A DNA stretch of 64,000 nt, taken from OLB9 sp041392785. GTDB taxonomy: Bacteria; Bacteroidota; Bacteroidia; Chitinophagales; Saprospiraceae. Location: positions 124,001 to 188,000 of the forward strand of contig JAWKLK010000007.1 in assembly GCA_041392785.1 (NCBI GenBank). The letters are read 5' to 3'. Position 1 is the first letter of the stretch; each line of letters opens with the position of its first letter. Below are positions 1-8,323 of the stretch, piece after piece. The notes beneath the pieces are model-generated. The model had not been told where the DNA came from. It worked only from the letters and a program-made list of their open reading frames with translations, and did not search any database. A program made the translations under genes and the position numbers.

Positions 1-2217
1 GAATGCTTTTACTACAATATTACCAGTAAAGTTCGATTGAAGATTTTCTGTATTTAAATTTAATGTTGTTTTTTCTCCTGGCAGTACTGATTCTTTTGAA
101 AAACTCCCAATAACTCCAGATGGTAATCCTTCCAATTCAAAATGAATTGAATCCGATAGTCCACCATAGCCTGTTGTATTCAATTCAATCTCGAATGGTG
201 CTGGTTGACATAGATTTAGTGTTGTATGCGGAAGATCAAAATACACTGTTGGAGTAGTAGGAGGATCAATTCTAGAAGAGCTATATGAACTATTCAAGAA
301 AATATTGTCAACAGCTTTGATTACAATTCTAAAAAATCTTGTTTCTCTGTTAGGAATAATAACATCTTGAGAACCGTCATTTGGTGTTCCCTCCATTAAT
401 AGAATCAAATTTGGATCTGAATCATTTAGAGCTGAATTGATGGATCCATAGATATTGACAAATTTTGTATTAATTGGTGCTTTGTCAGTATTGGCAACAT
501 TCCAAGTCACATTTATTTTGTCCCCAAATTTGAAATTTTGTGTAGCTTGAGGATAAGTGACTTCAAATGGTCCAGCCTGATCTGAAAAAGAAAATTTATA
601 ATCTTCCCAAACAATACCAGCTCCGATTGGATTATTATCCCTGACAGTAAGTCTCAAGTTGATATCCCTTGAAACACTAGGCAGTGCCTCTGAATCAGGC
701 CTTTTGCCAGTTACGATATCATTGATAGAAGGGAAATATCTAATGCCACTCGTGCTAGGTTTGGTAGACCTGAATAATGGTCCATTTACAGCTGTATTTG
801 TACCCAATTCTAGTTCTGGTCCTGTATCAATTTGTTCCCAGCAATAAGTTAAATTATCGCCATCTTCATCTGTAGCAGTTCCATTTAATGAAAAAGGGGT
901 TGAAATAGGTACCACATATGTTCCAGAAGGCAAATCAATTTCTGGAAAGTGATTATCCAACAATTCTTTTTCAGCACATGTGTGTGCTGTTACACCTCCA
1001 GTGGTGTAATTCCGCATTTGTTCTAAAGAAATATTATGAAAATAAGCATCATTATCACCTGCCACATTGTCTGAACTACATGATCCTGCATAAGACATGA
1101 TCGTGGTTCCACTACCTGGTTCAACCGCAGTGGAAGATGCTCGCTGATCTGTGTAAGCTTCACATCTATTCCAAGTGTGGGATGCACTGAACTGATGGCC
1201 TACTTCATGCGCCATGACTCTTGTGACAATATTGGACAAATCATTATTATTGTTGCATGTGACACCATTTCCTTTATTTGATCGGCATAGGGATCCTAGC
1301 TGAGCAACACCTCCAATATCAAAACAAATGGATAGCACGTGACCAATTTGAAAACCACTCGTTCCACCCAATAAGTTTGATAAGATGGTTGTATTTCCAC
1401 CTAATATTGATTTCCCCTTATCAGAATCTGTGTAAGGATCTGTATCAGGATCTAAGAAAATTAATTTATCGTTGTCATTAATTATAGTAAATGAGACAGC
1501 CAATTCAGTTTCATAAATACTGTTCATTCTTGTAACCATAGTATTTATATCTGCAAGACATTTTTCTACTGTTCCTCTTCGTGCCACTGCACCCCATTCT
1601 CCAGTACATGCCATAGCAAGTTTGTATGTTCTCTTTTCTACTTGACCTGCTAAAGATCTTTCTGAAGGGTGTTGATGCAAAAATTCATCTTCATCTTCCA
1701 CGCCGCAAGTGGTCAATTGGCCTGATGAATGGTTATTTTGCGTATTGTACACTACATATTGATTATTATTTTCAATGGAGTAGGGGTCAATGTAAATTTC
1801 TTGGCCTCCATCAATAATGGCTGCGTAGAAACCTTGGATAGAAGTCGTAAACCAAATTCTTCTATGCTTATCCGTAGTTGATGTTCCCTTGTACGATTTA
1901 ATATTTGGATATTTACCGGCAAGTTCATGTTCTAATACAGAAGATTCCCACACTTCATAAGTATCTAGCTGCCCCAATTCATTAGGTATATCTACAAATA
2001 TCGTCGGAGTGTTTCTAGTATTATTATTGGTCAATGTCCTTAATTGAGCTTGAAATTTATCATAATCCAATTGAAATAATTTAAATTCTGATGGCTGAAC
2101 ATTGATATTTTCTTCTGATATCAAAGTGGGTTTGGACATAGTTTGCTTCCAAAGACTTTGAGTAGAAGACGAAACACAGAATTGTAAAATAAGTATAATA
2201 CTCAGAAACTGTTTCAT
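1..2217 (-). CDS. Secreted reprolysin-like zinc metalloprotease (partial, C-terminus beyond window)
   Basis: This frame is open from an ATG at 2217 to base 1 (739 codons) with no stop, so the 3' end lies outside the window. The product begins with a signal peptide (MKQFLSIILILQF...). A propeptide-like region follows, then a metzincin zinc site HEVGHQFSASH with H337, E338, H341 and H347, and a downstream MSYAG turn that would supply the metzincin Met-turn. The rest resembles Ig-like/cadherin-like extracellular modules (for example the DEDGDNLTYCWEQ stretch). It aligns by eye through most of its length with the protein at 51193-54780, which ends in a T9SS sorting tail, so T9SS export is likely here too. 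The family (M12B-like, Bacteroidota secreted proteases) is clear; the substrate is unknown. Confidence 0.9.
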   Translation of the reverse strand, partial: MKQFLSIILILQFCVSSSTQSLWKQTMSKPTLISEENINVQPSEFKLFQLDYDKFQAQLRTLTNNNTRNTPTIFVDIPNELGQLDTYEVWESSVLEHELAGKYPNIKSYKGTSTTDKHRRIWFTTSIQGFYAAIIDGGQEIYIDPYSIENNNQYVVYNTQNNHSSGQLTTCGVEDEDEFLHQHPSERSLAGQVEKRTYKLAMACTGEWGAVARRGTVEKCLADINTMVTRMNSIYETELAVSFTIINDNDKLIFLDPDTDPYTDSDKGKSILGGNTTILSNLLGGTSGFQIGHVLSICFDIGGVAQLGSLCRSNKGNGVTCNNNNDLSNIVTRVMAHEVGHQFSASHTWNRCEAYTDQRASSTAVEPGSGTTIMSYAGSCSSDNVAGDNDAYFHNISLEQMRNYTTGGVTAHTCAEKELLDNHFPEIDLPSGTYVVPISTPFSLNGTATDEDGDNLTYCWEQIDTGPELELGTNTAVNGPLFRSTKPSTSGIRYFPSINDIVTGKRPDSEALPSVSRDINLRLTVRDNNPIGAGIVWEDYKFSFSDQAGPFEVTYPQATQNFKFGDKINVTWNVANTDKAPINTKFVNIYGSINSALNDSDPNLILLMEGTPNDGSQDVIIPNRETRFFRIVIKAVDNIFLNSSYSSSRIDPPTTPTVYFDLPHTTLNLCQPAPFEIELNTTGYGGLSDSIHFELEGLPSGVIGSFSKESVLPGEKTTLNLNTENLQSNFTGNIVVKAF

Positions 2218-2335
2218 TAAGATATTATGTTTAATTTATGAAATATAAAGGTGTAAAGTTATAAAAATTGGGCTAATATAGCTTAATTTTGATTAAAAAA
2301 GTCGGCTTTGAGACTTTTAAATTACATCTTGCTAA

Positions 2336-2785
2336 TTATTTATATTTACCAAGTTCCCTGTAGTAAATTAAATGCCATCCTGAGGATAAATTAGCAAACC
2401 GCCTCTCCATTGTAAAAGTTTCTGTAGGATCAGATATGAATTCGAACACAATTCCGCTTACAGCAACAAGTTCTCTTGAAAAGTCTCCACTATCATCATA
2501 TTCACCGTGCAAAACCCAATCATCTGCATTCCATCTAAAGGATTCAGGGTTTATCAAAACAGAATCAGTTGGACTTTTCATACCTTCTAATGGAAAAACT
2601 ATGTGCTCCATTTGATAAACACTATCTGTAGAAAACTTATGATAAAATTCTTTAAATTCATCAGTATCATATAAAGCAGTTTCCGTTAGATCTGACTTAT
2701 GTGGATTTTTACATGAAATTGTAAATAAGAAAAATAGTACACTAATTATTAATGTCCATTTCTTGCAAGGAATACACGAGTACAT
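2336..2785 (-). CDS. Small lipoprotein of unknown function
   Basis: About 149 residues if the ATG at 2785 is used; the frame also allows an ATG at 2815. I prefer 2785 because it puts two lysines just before a hydrophobic stretch ending in a lipobox-like FTISC, giving a lipoprotein signal. The first 44 bases overlap the 3' end of the phosphopantetheinyl transferase gene upstream, so the two are probably co-transcribed and translationally coupled. The mature part is acidic, with one pattern (WNADDWVLHGEYDDSG) and no motif I recognise. The C-terminus RRFANLSSGWHLIYYREL looks like a small folded domain. The start is uncertain; the coding status is supported by the lipobox and the length. Confidence 0.65.
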   Translation of the reverse strand: MYSCIPCKKWTLIISVLFFLFTISCKNPHKSDLTETALYDTDEFKEFYHKFSTDSVYQMEHIVFPLEGMKSPTDSVLINPESFRWNADDWVLHGEYDDSGDFSRELVAVSGIVFEFISDPTETFTMERRFANLSSGWHLIYYRELGKYK

Positions 2786-3407
2786 AAGAAGGAAGTATAA
2801 AATAATATAATTCAAAATGTAAAATTACACCATTTTTTTTAAATGTTGCGCCAAATCTGCCTTTCTCTGTTACTAGCCCTAAATCATTCAAAAGTATGTG
2901 GTTTTTGAAATCTACTTCTCCTCTCCCATATGACTTAAAGATACATTCTTTTGCACCCCAATAAATATGATAAGCTAGTAAAGGGTCGTCACTGTTCTTG
3001 CAGTATGATAATTCAGGTTCCGATAAAAATTTAGGAGATATTTTTACTATTTTATCTACAATTAATTGAACATCAATTCCTACAATCTGATCTGATGAAA
3101 TTATTGCTGCAATACAATCATGAGAATGACTTAAAGATATGTGTGCGCTTGAATTCTCAATATATGGTTTTCCATGAATGTCTTTAAAAATGGAAAGTTT
3201 ATGTGGAACATCATCATGCAACATGGACTTTATAAGTCTTCTGCTTGCACACCATTCGAGTTGTTTTTTGATCGATAAGGAATCAATGTGGATTTTTTCT
3301 TCATCCGAAATATCCAATTTTGCAATTAGTTTTTCCATTGTTTCTTGAACTGTCCATATCCCTACAATGGTACGAGCATTATGATGAATTTTTACTGTAA
3401 GTGGCAT
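2742..3407 (-). CDS. 4'-phosphopantetheinyl transferase superfamily protein
   Basis: A 221-residue protein of the Sfp/AcpS-like superfamily, which moves the phosphopantetheine arm from CoA to a serine of carrier proteins. The two diagnostic motifs are present: VGIDVQ near the middle (the magnesium-binding Asp of the G-I-D motif) and WGAKECIFKSYG (the W-x-x-K-E motif). The ISLSHSHD stretch before them is the usual SxSHS motif. Length matches Sfp-type enzymes (about 220-240). No polyketide or non-ribosomal peptide genes are nearby, so it may serve fatty-acid ACP or a distant pathway. It is separated from the upstream kbp-like gene by a strong palindromic terminator and overlaps the lipoprotein gene downstream. 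Confidence 0.85.
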   Translation of the reverse strand: MPLTVKIHHNARTIVGIWTVQETMEKLIAKLDISDEEKIHIDSLSIKKQLEWCASRRLIKSMLHDDVPHKLSIFKDIHGKPYIENSSAHISLSHSHDCIAAIISSDQIVGIDVQLIVDKIVKISPKFLSEPELSYCKNSDDPLLAYHIYWGAKECIFKSYGRGEVDFKNHILLNDLGLVTEKGRFGATFKKNGVILHFELYYFILPSYVLVYSLQEMDINN

Positions 3408-3420
3408 GATGTAAAAATAA

Positions 3421-3446
3421 AAAAAGCCATGAATTCATGGCTTTTT
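3421..3446 (-). terminator. Perfect 26-bp palindromic terminator
   Basis: A perfect inverted repeat built around GCCATGAATTCATGGC, with five A on one side and five T on the other. It lies 18 bases after the stop of the BON-LysM gene and before the start of the phosphopantetheinyl transferase gene, both on the minus strand, so it should end the LysM transcript. Its symmetry would also let it act on the plus strand. Confidence 0.75.
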
Positions 3447-3464
3447 ATACTGAACAAAAGAGTT

Positions 3465-3965
3465 CTAGATTTTAGGTATTCTCAATACTTGACCTGGATA
3501 AATCAAATCTGGTGAAGTCAACATTGGTTTATTTGCTTCAAAGATGACATTGTATTTCATCATGTCTCCATAATAAGTTTTGGATATTTTTGATAAAGTG
3601 TCACCAGATTTTACTTCATAAAAATCAGCTTCAGGCTCATTAGAAAGGACTGATAATCTGTCATCAACTGAAGATACTCCATGTGTGTTTCCAGCAATCA
3701 AAATTACTCTTTCTTTATCAGATGTGTTTTCAACCTGACCAAATAAAGTTACTGCTTCCCCATTTACTTGAACATCTAGATTTTCAACAGGAATACCGTA
3801 TCCTAAAATTTGTGTTTTTAGCATTGCTGCTCTACTAGCATTCATTGCTGCTACCATATCAGAGGTGGCCTCGCTAGAACTGATTGTCGTTGTTTTATCG
3901 TTCTCATCCGCTTTGTTTCCCAAAAGTTTTGATCCAGCAGATTTTAAAAATGAAAATAATCCCAT
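3465..3965 (-). CDS. kbp: BON and LysM domain protein (Kbp/YgaU-like)
   Basis: A 166-residue protein with no signal peptide. It starts with a short helix region (MGLFSFLKSAGSKLLG). A BON domain covers roughly residues 45-110, including VNGEAVTLFGQVEN and the glycine-rich turn GNTHGVSSVDD. A C-terminal LysM domain covers about 113-165 (VKSGDTLSKISKTYYGD ... YPGQVLRIP). This is the architecture of E. coli Kbp (YgaU), a cytoplasmic potassium-binding protein of similar size (149 residues). LysM here need not mean peptidoglycan binding, since no export signal is visible. The gene stands alone, with a strong terminator directly after it. Family assignment is firm; potassium binding is inferred from the family. 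Confidence 0.85.
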   Translation of the reverse strand: MGLFSFLKSAGSKLLGNKADENDKTTTISSSEATSDMVAAMNASRAAMLKTQILGYGIPVENLDVQVNGEAVTLFGQVENTSDKERVILIAGNTHGVSSVDDRLSVLSNEPEADFYEVKSGDTLSKISKTYYGDMMKYNVIFEANKPMLTSPDLIYPGQVLRIPKI

Positions 3966-4066
3966 AAGTGAATAAATTTTAATAATAAAAAAATTAGTAA
4001 TAATGCCCTCATTAAGGACGTATTGTTAACTTCATTCCTTTTACAAAAGTTCAATAAAAAATCATT

Positions 4067-4861
4067 TTATTTATTAAGTTTTAAAATATTCGCCTTATGA
4101 ATGTCCATTAGTTTTGGATTTGGAGAATACATTTTTGAAAGAAAGCTTTGGATTTCATTCATCGATGCTACCCCTTCAAGCATACGAAGGTATTCTTTAT
4201 CTATATCGATTCTTCTTAATATGTCTTTTTTATCAAAATATGGGTTACCATGACCAGGAATACAAGTTTGAATTGGATAGTTTGACAAAAATATTTGTAA
4301 TTTATCCAATGTCAAATGATAGTTTGTCAAAGTATCTTCAATCCATGGACATTCTAAATCCGACACGTAATCACCAACCACTAAAGTCTCCATTGATGGG
4401 AAGTAGATTGACAGTCCATCTTGGGTATGGCCATCCATTAAATAAAAAACCAGATCAACATCATTTATATGCAATATTTGATAGTCAAAGTGAATAGTAT
4501 GATCTATGTTTAAATTACCAAAATTGTTAGGAATATCGATATAATAACTTTGGTAGAAATCCACCATTTCTTGCAGTGGTTTTTTTGTCAGTAATCTTTT
4601 ATTACAGGAAAATGATGCAATATTGACGGCATCAACGAAGGCAAAATGTCCAATTATATGATCAAAATCTGCGTGTGTATAAATTACAACTTTCAAGGAA
4701 TTTGGATAGGCTTCATCGACAAATTCTTTGATAATTCTGACTTCATTTGGTAAACAACCCGGATCAATTATGAAAACAACATCCTTGAATCCAATCACCA
4801 CCGAATTAGTCTTATACAAGGCACTTTGAAAGATAATCACATTGTCATTGCACCGTACCAT
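4067..4861 (-). CDS. MBL-fold metallo-hydrolase
   Basis: A 264-residue metallo-beta-lactamase-fold protein. The metal site motif T-H-A-D-F-D-H (HxHxDH with the first His replaced by Thr-His spacing) is followed by the later ligands in DGHTQDG and the VVGDYVSD aspartate, and by PGHGNPY near residue 205. The FIIDPG segment close to the start is also typical (usually VLVDPG/VDTG). These proteins hydrolyse thioesters, lactones, phosphodiesters or RNA; the exact substrate cannot be told from sequence. No signal peptide is seen, so it is cytoplasmic. It is divergent from the flavoprotein gene at 4954 with a 92-base gap. Nothing marks it as transferred. Confidence 0.85.
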   Translation of the reverse strand: MVRCNDNVIIFQSALYKTNSVVIGFKDVVFIIDPGCLPNEVRIIKEFVDEAYPNSLKVVIYTHADFDHIIGHFAFVDAVNIASFSCNKRLLTKKPLQEMVDFYQSYYIDIPNNFGNLNIDHTIHFDYQILHINDVDLVFYLMDGHTQDGLSIYFPSMETLVVGDYVSDLECPWIEDTLTNYHLTLDKLQIFLSNYPIQTCIPGHGNPYFDKKDILRRIDIDKEYLRMLEGVASMNEIQSFLSKMYSPNPKLMDIHKANILKLNK

Positions 4862-4953
4862 TAATAATAAATTATGGCCGAAATTAAAACTATTATCCGA
4901 AAAATTTCTTATATTCAGATAACATTAACTTTATTACTTTCAAATAATCTGAA

Positions 4954-6516
4954 ATGCAAATTTTAGAAATCAAGGTGCATCATTCAAAGATTTCAGATAA
5001 GAAATATGTAGATGATATCATATTAAAAAAACTGAAGGTTATAGACGATGTCGTTCAAGTGGATTTGGTTAAAAAGTCTATTGATGCAAGAGGAAAGCAA
5101 CCCATTTATATTCTAAAATATTCTGTGTATCAAGAAGGTGACGATTTACCACAACCTTTTTCTCCAAAATATAGAAATGTCTCAGAATGCAAAGAAGTGA
5201 TAATAGTTGGAGCAGGCCCTGCTGGATATTTTGCTGCTTTGGAGCTATTGGAAATTGGTTTGAAACCCATCATCTTTGAGAGAGGTAAAGATGTTCAAGC
5301 CAGAAGGCGAGATTTGAAAGCGATTATGCAGGACGATATAGTAAATCCCAATTCAAATTATTGTTTTGGTGAGGGTGGTGCAGGTACTTTTTCAGATGGT
5401 AAGCTGTACACCAGATCATTGAAGAGAGGTAGTGGTAGAAAAGTTTTGGAAACCTTAGTATTTCATGGGGCACAGAAGGAAATTTTGATCGACGCACATC
5501 CCCATATTGGTTCTAATAAATTACCAAAGGTAATAACCCAAATACGAGAGACTATTGAGTATTATGGAGGTGAAGTACGGTTTAATAAATTGGTAGATGA
5601 TATCATTATAAGCGAAGAAAAGCAGATAAAAGGTGTAATTTGTGGTGGTAAATGCTATTATGCAGATGCTGTTATACTTGCTACAGGCCATTCAGCAAGG
5701 GATATTTTTTACCTATTAAATAAACATGGCATTACATTAGATGCAAAGCCTTTTGCACTGGGTTTACGTATTGAACATCTTCAAAACATGATAGACAAGG
5801 CCCAATATAATTTAGAAAATAGGGGTGAAAATCTACCGGCAAGTGCTTACTCTGTGGTCACTCAAGTGGACGGTAAAGGAGTATTTTCATTTTGTATGTG
5901 TCCTGGTGGTTTGATTGTGCCAGCATCAACCAATCCTAATGAAATAGTAGTAAATGGCATGTCATTGAGTAGAAGGGACAGTCCATTTGCGAATTCGGGT
6001 TTTGTTACATCAATTGAATTGGATGAACTTGCAGAACATGGGTATACAGGAATTTTTGCAGCTTTGGATTTTCAAACATCAATAGAAAATGCAATGTCAA
6101 CTTTTTCAAATGGAACACAAAAGGCACCAGCCCAGAGGGTTAAAGATTTTATCGATGGTAAAACATCAACTTTACTCAATCCCACTTCTTATATTCCAGG
6201 GTTGGTTTCAGCACCCTTACACGAACTATTGCCACCCTTTATATACAAGAGATTGCGACAAGGATTAATACAGATTGATAAGCAAAAGATTAAAGGATAT
6301 GCTAGCAATGATGCCAATATTGTAGCTGTAGAAAGTCGTACTTCATCTCCAATAAGAATTCCCAGAAATTCTGTAACATATATGCATGATCAAATTGAAG
6401 GATTATTTCCTTGTGGCGAAGGTGCAGGATATGCAGGAGGTATTTTGTCGGCAGCTATGGATGGTCAGAATGTAGCGTCCGCCGTATCAAATTTTATTTT
6501 GAATAAAAAGTGTTAA
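4954..6516 (+). CDS. FAD-dependent oxidoreductase (COG2509-type flavoprotein)
   Basis: A 520-residue protein. An N-terminal domain of about 80 residues (including the KSIDARGKQPIYILKY stretch typical of this family) precedes a Rossmann FAD-binding site VIIVGAGPAGYFAALELLE. A second conserved block, FGEGGAGTFSDGKLYTR, and the C-terminal ESRTSSPIRIPR and LFPCGEGAGYAGGI blocks (closing the FAD site) are all present. This is the COG2509 'uncharacterised FAD-dependent dehydrogenase' family, about 520-560 residues long and widely conserved. The reaction is not established. Its stop overlaps the converging rlmH gene by four bases. The coding region is intact and ordinary in composition. Confidence 0.88.
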   Translation: MQILEIKVHHSKISDKKYVDDIILKKLKVIDDVVQVDLVKKSIDARGKQPIYILKYSVYQEGDDLPQPFSPKYRNVSECKEVIIVGAGPAGYFAALELLEIGLKPIIFERGKDVQARRRDLKAIMQDDIVNPNSNYCFGEGGAGTFSDGKLYTRSLKRGSGRKVLETLVFHGAQKEILIDAHPHIGSNKLPKVITQIRETIEYYGGEVRFNKLVDDIIISEEKQIKGVICGGKCYYADAVILATGHSARDIFYLLNKHGITLDAKPFALGLRIEHLQNMIDKAQYNLENRGENLPASAYSVVTQVDGKGVFSFCMCPGGLIVPASTNPNEIVVNGMSLSRRDSPFANSGFVTSIELDELAEHGYTGIFAALDFQTSIENAMSTFSNGTQKAPAQRVKDFIDGKTSTLLNPTSYIPGLVSAPLHELLPPFIYKRLRQGLIQIDKQKIKGYASNDANIVAVESRTSSPIRIPRNSVTYMHDQIEGLFPCGEGAGYAGGILSAAMDGQNVASAVSNFILNKKC

Positions 6517-6980
6517 ATATTGTGATACTTTTCGTTTCTGATTATGGTAAATGCTCTATATATTTGCTCTACCAAGATCAATCGGACCATCTGATGAGAA
6601 AATGTCATTTTTGAAAGAGATAGCACATGATGTGAATTTTTCTTTAATGTGTCATGATGACCAAATGCACCACCTATAATAAATATAAGATTTTTTGTGG
6701 AATGGAGCTGTTTTTGTTCAATGAAATTAGAAAATTTTACTGATGAAAATTCTTGTCCATTCTCATCCAAAAGTACGATTATATCATCAGGTTTTAGCTT
6801 TGATTGAATCAGTTCAGCTTCTTTCAATTTCAATTGCTCTGGATCAGTTACAACCTTTATATCTTTCAATTCATCAAATTCAATACTGGTATAATGTTTT
6901 AATCTGTCCAAATACAGTTTAACTCCTGTCAATAGATAGGGTTCATTTGTTTTGCCTATACAAAGTATTCTAATTTTCAT
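6513..6980 (-). CDS. rlmH: 23S rRNA (pseudouridine1915-N3)-methyltransferase RlmH
   Basis: A 155-residue SPOUT-class methyltransferase, the same length as the E. coli enzyme. It methylates N3 of pseudouridine 1915 in helix 69 of 23S rRNA on assembled 70S ribosomes, using S-adenosylmethionine. The SAM-binding trefoil knot signature FIIGGAFGHHDTL, then LSLSKMTFSHQMVRLILVEQ, and the terminal YRAF-I-NEKYH are all present. The start MKIRILCIGK is conserved in the family. It converges with the flavoprotein gene, overlapping by the stop codons, and is divergent from the glycosylase gene at 7070. Confidence 0.95.
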   Translation of the reverse strand: MKIRILCIGKTNEPYLLTGVKLYLDRLKHYTSIEFDELKDIKVVTDPEQLKLKEAELIQSKLKPDDIIVLLDENGQEFSSVKFSNFIEQKQLHSTKNLIFIIGGAFGHHDTLKKNSHHVLSLSKMTFSHQMVRLILVEQIYRAFTIIRNEKYHNI

Positions 6981-7039
6981 GATATAATATGAAATTTATA
7001 AAATTCGGGACAAATGATTTTGGATTTAATGTTATCTTG

Positions 7040-7047
7040 TAACTTTG
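7040..7047 (+). promoter_or_regulatory. Bacteroidota -7 box TAACTTTG
   Basis: The sequence matches the Bacteroidota consensus TAnnTTTG, with a TTTTGG about 18 bases upstream as a plausible -33 element. Transcription would begin near 7050-7055, which rules out the ATG at 7049 and favours the ATG at 7070 as start of the glycosylase gene. Confidence 0.55.
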
Positions 7048-7069
7048 TATGTGTAAAGACAGTAGATGG

Positions 7070-7732
7070 ATGGCAAATGTTTTATTGGAAGAGAAATTTT
7101 ATTTGGAGAATGATGTCATTACAATAGCCAAACTGCTTTTGGGTAAATTGTTGGTGACAAACATCAATGGTAGTTTGTGTTCTGGAATCATTGTTGAAAC
7201 CGAAGCTTACCGCGGGAAAGACGATAGAGGGGCACATTCTTACGGGCAAAAGATTTTAAATAAAAATAAAACTATGTTTGAACAAGGTGGCAGAGCCTAT
7301 GTATATATATGCTATGGTGTACATCCTATGATGAATGTCGTCACAAGTGCTTTACATGTAGGAGATGCGGTGCTTATAAGGGCTGTTCAGCCCGTAGAAG
7401 GAATAGAGATCATGCACGAAAGAAGACAATTCAGGGGTAAAAATCCATTTGAACTGACGAATGGTCCAGGGAAATTAGCTATAGCTTTTGGTATTAATAA
7501 AGCTCAAGACAGCAGTAAATTATTTGATGTCAATAGCATGGTGCAAATATTTGATTATAATTTCAATGTTAAAAATATTTACACTGGTCAAAGAGTAGGA
7601 ATGTCTCCCAGAATAGGAAGTTGTGCTTTCAGGCTTTGGAGATTTTATATTGAAGACAATAAATGGGTCAGTAAACCTAAACACATAGATTATAGATCAA
7701 ATCCAAAATTCAAATCGATATGCAATATTTAA
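7070..7732 (+). CDS. DNA-3-methyladenine glycosylase (AAG/MPG family)
   Basis: A base-excision repair enzyme that removes alkylated purines. From the ATG at 7070 it has 220 residues; a further ATG at 7049 lies almost inside the -7 box, so it is unlikely to be used. The family core IVETEAY-G is present, where E45 corresponds to the catalytic Glu and Y47 to the intercalating Tyr of the human enzyme. It is followed by AHSYG, the YVYICYGVHPMMNVV block and the late LTNGPGKL motif. Length matches bacterial AAG (190-230). The last 13 bases overlap the next gene, so the two form a transcription unit. Confidence 0.9.
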   Translation: MANVLLEEKFYLENDVITIAKLLLGKLLVTNINGSLCSGIIVETEAYRGKDDRGAHSYGQKILNKNKTMFEQGGRAYVYICYGVHPMMNVVTSALHVGDAVLIRAVQPVEGIEIMHERRQFRGKNPFELTNGPGKLAIAFGINKAQDSSKLFDVNSMVQIFDYNFNVKNIYTGQRVGMSPRIGSCAFRLWRFYIEDNKWVSKPKHIDYRSNPKFKSICNI

Positions 7733-8307
7733 AAATTACAGTTGGGGAAACCATAATTGAAATCCATAATAGTTGGTTGGGCCAAGAGACTATAACTGCC
7801 AATGGTAGGGTAGTATCAGTTGCGTCCTCATTATATGGTCATACACATAGTTTTGTAATACAAGAAAAAACGGGTGCTGCCCGCTATGAAATAATAACAA
7901 AAATCATGGATGCTTTGATGAATGTTGGGATAGATGTCATCAGAAATGGTAAATTTGTTTATAAAGATTTACATATTCCTTATGCGTCTAAACCTTCAAA
8001 AAGCATTACCCCAGAAAAGAAAAAAGGGTTGGAGTATTTAAGGAATTTTGATATAAATGAGGCCATACAAGCCTTCCAAGATGTGCTTAATAAATCACCT
8101 TATGATTGGGAAACTCATTTTCACATAGCCTGTGCATATTCAAATAAGGAAGTCAAAGAGTTGGCATTACAACATCTATCTAAAGCGGTGGAATATGGGC
8201 TTAATGATACGGACATTATAATGACACATGAGATGCTGGCATACATTAGGATTCAGGAAGAGTTTGCACAATTTATTGAGAATGATTTTCATTGGATAGA
8301 AGGGTAG
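7720..8307 (+). CDS. Protein with C-terminal TPR-like helices, function unknown
   Basis: A 195-residue cytoplasmic protein (no signal peptide or membrane segment). The N-terminal ~85 residues form a beta-rich domain (ITVGETIIEIHNSWLGQETI, then GHTHSFVIQE) that I do not recognise. Residues ~105-170 contain two tetratricopeptide-like helix pairs (NEAIQAFQDVLNKSPYDWETHFHIACAY, then ALQHLSKAVEYGL), as in proteins labelled 'TPR end-of-group'. It overlaps the glycosylase gene by 13 bases, which suggests coupled translation but not necessarily a shared role. It converges on prfB with only six bases between the stops. Confidence 0.75.
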   Translation: MQYLKITVGETIIEIHNSWLGQETITANGRVVSVASSLYGHTHSFVIQEKTGAARYEIITKIMDALMNVGIDVIRNGKFVYKDLHIPYASKPSKSITPEKKKGLEYLRNFDINEAIQAFQDVLNKSPYDWETHFHIACAYSNKEVKELALQHLSKAVEYGLNDTDIIMTHEMLAYIRIQEEFAQFIENDFHWIEG

Positions 8308-8323
8308 AAGCCACTATGGCTTC
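8307..8323. terminator. Short hairpin between converging genes
   Basis: A GAAGCCA-CTA-TGGCTTC inverted repeat spans the space between the TPR gene stop and the prfB stop. It has a 7-bp stem but no T-tract on either side, so it is at best a weak or transcript-end stabilising structure. Confidence 0.3.
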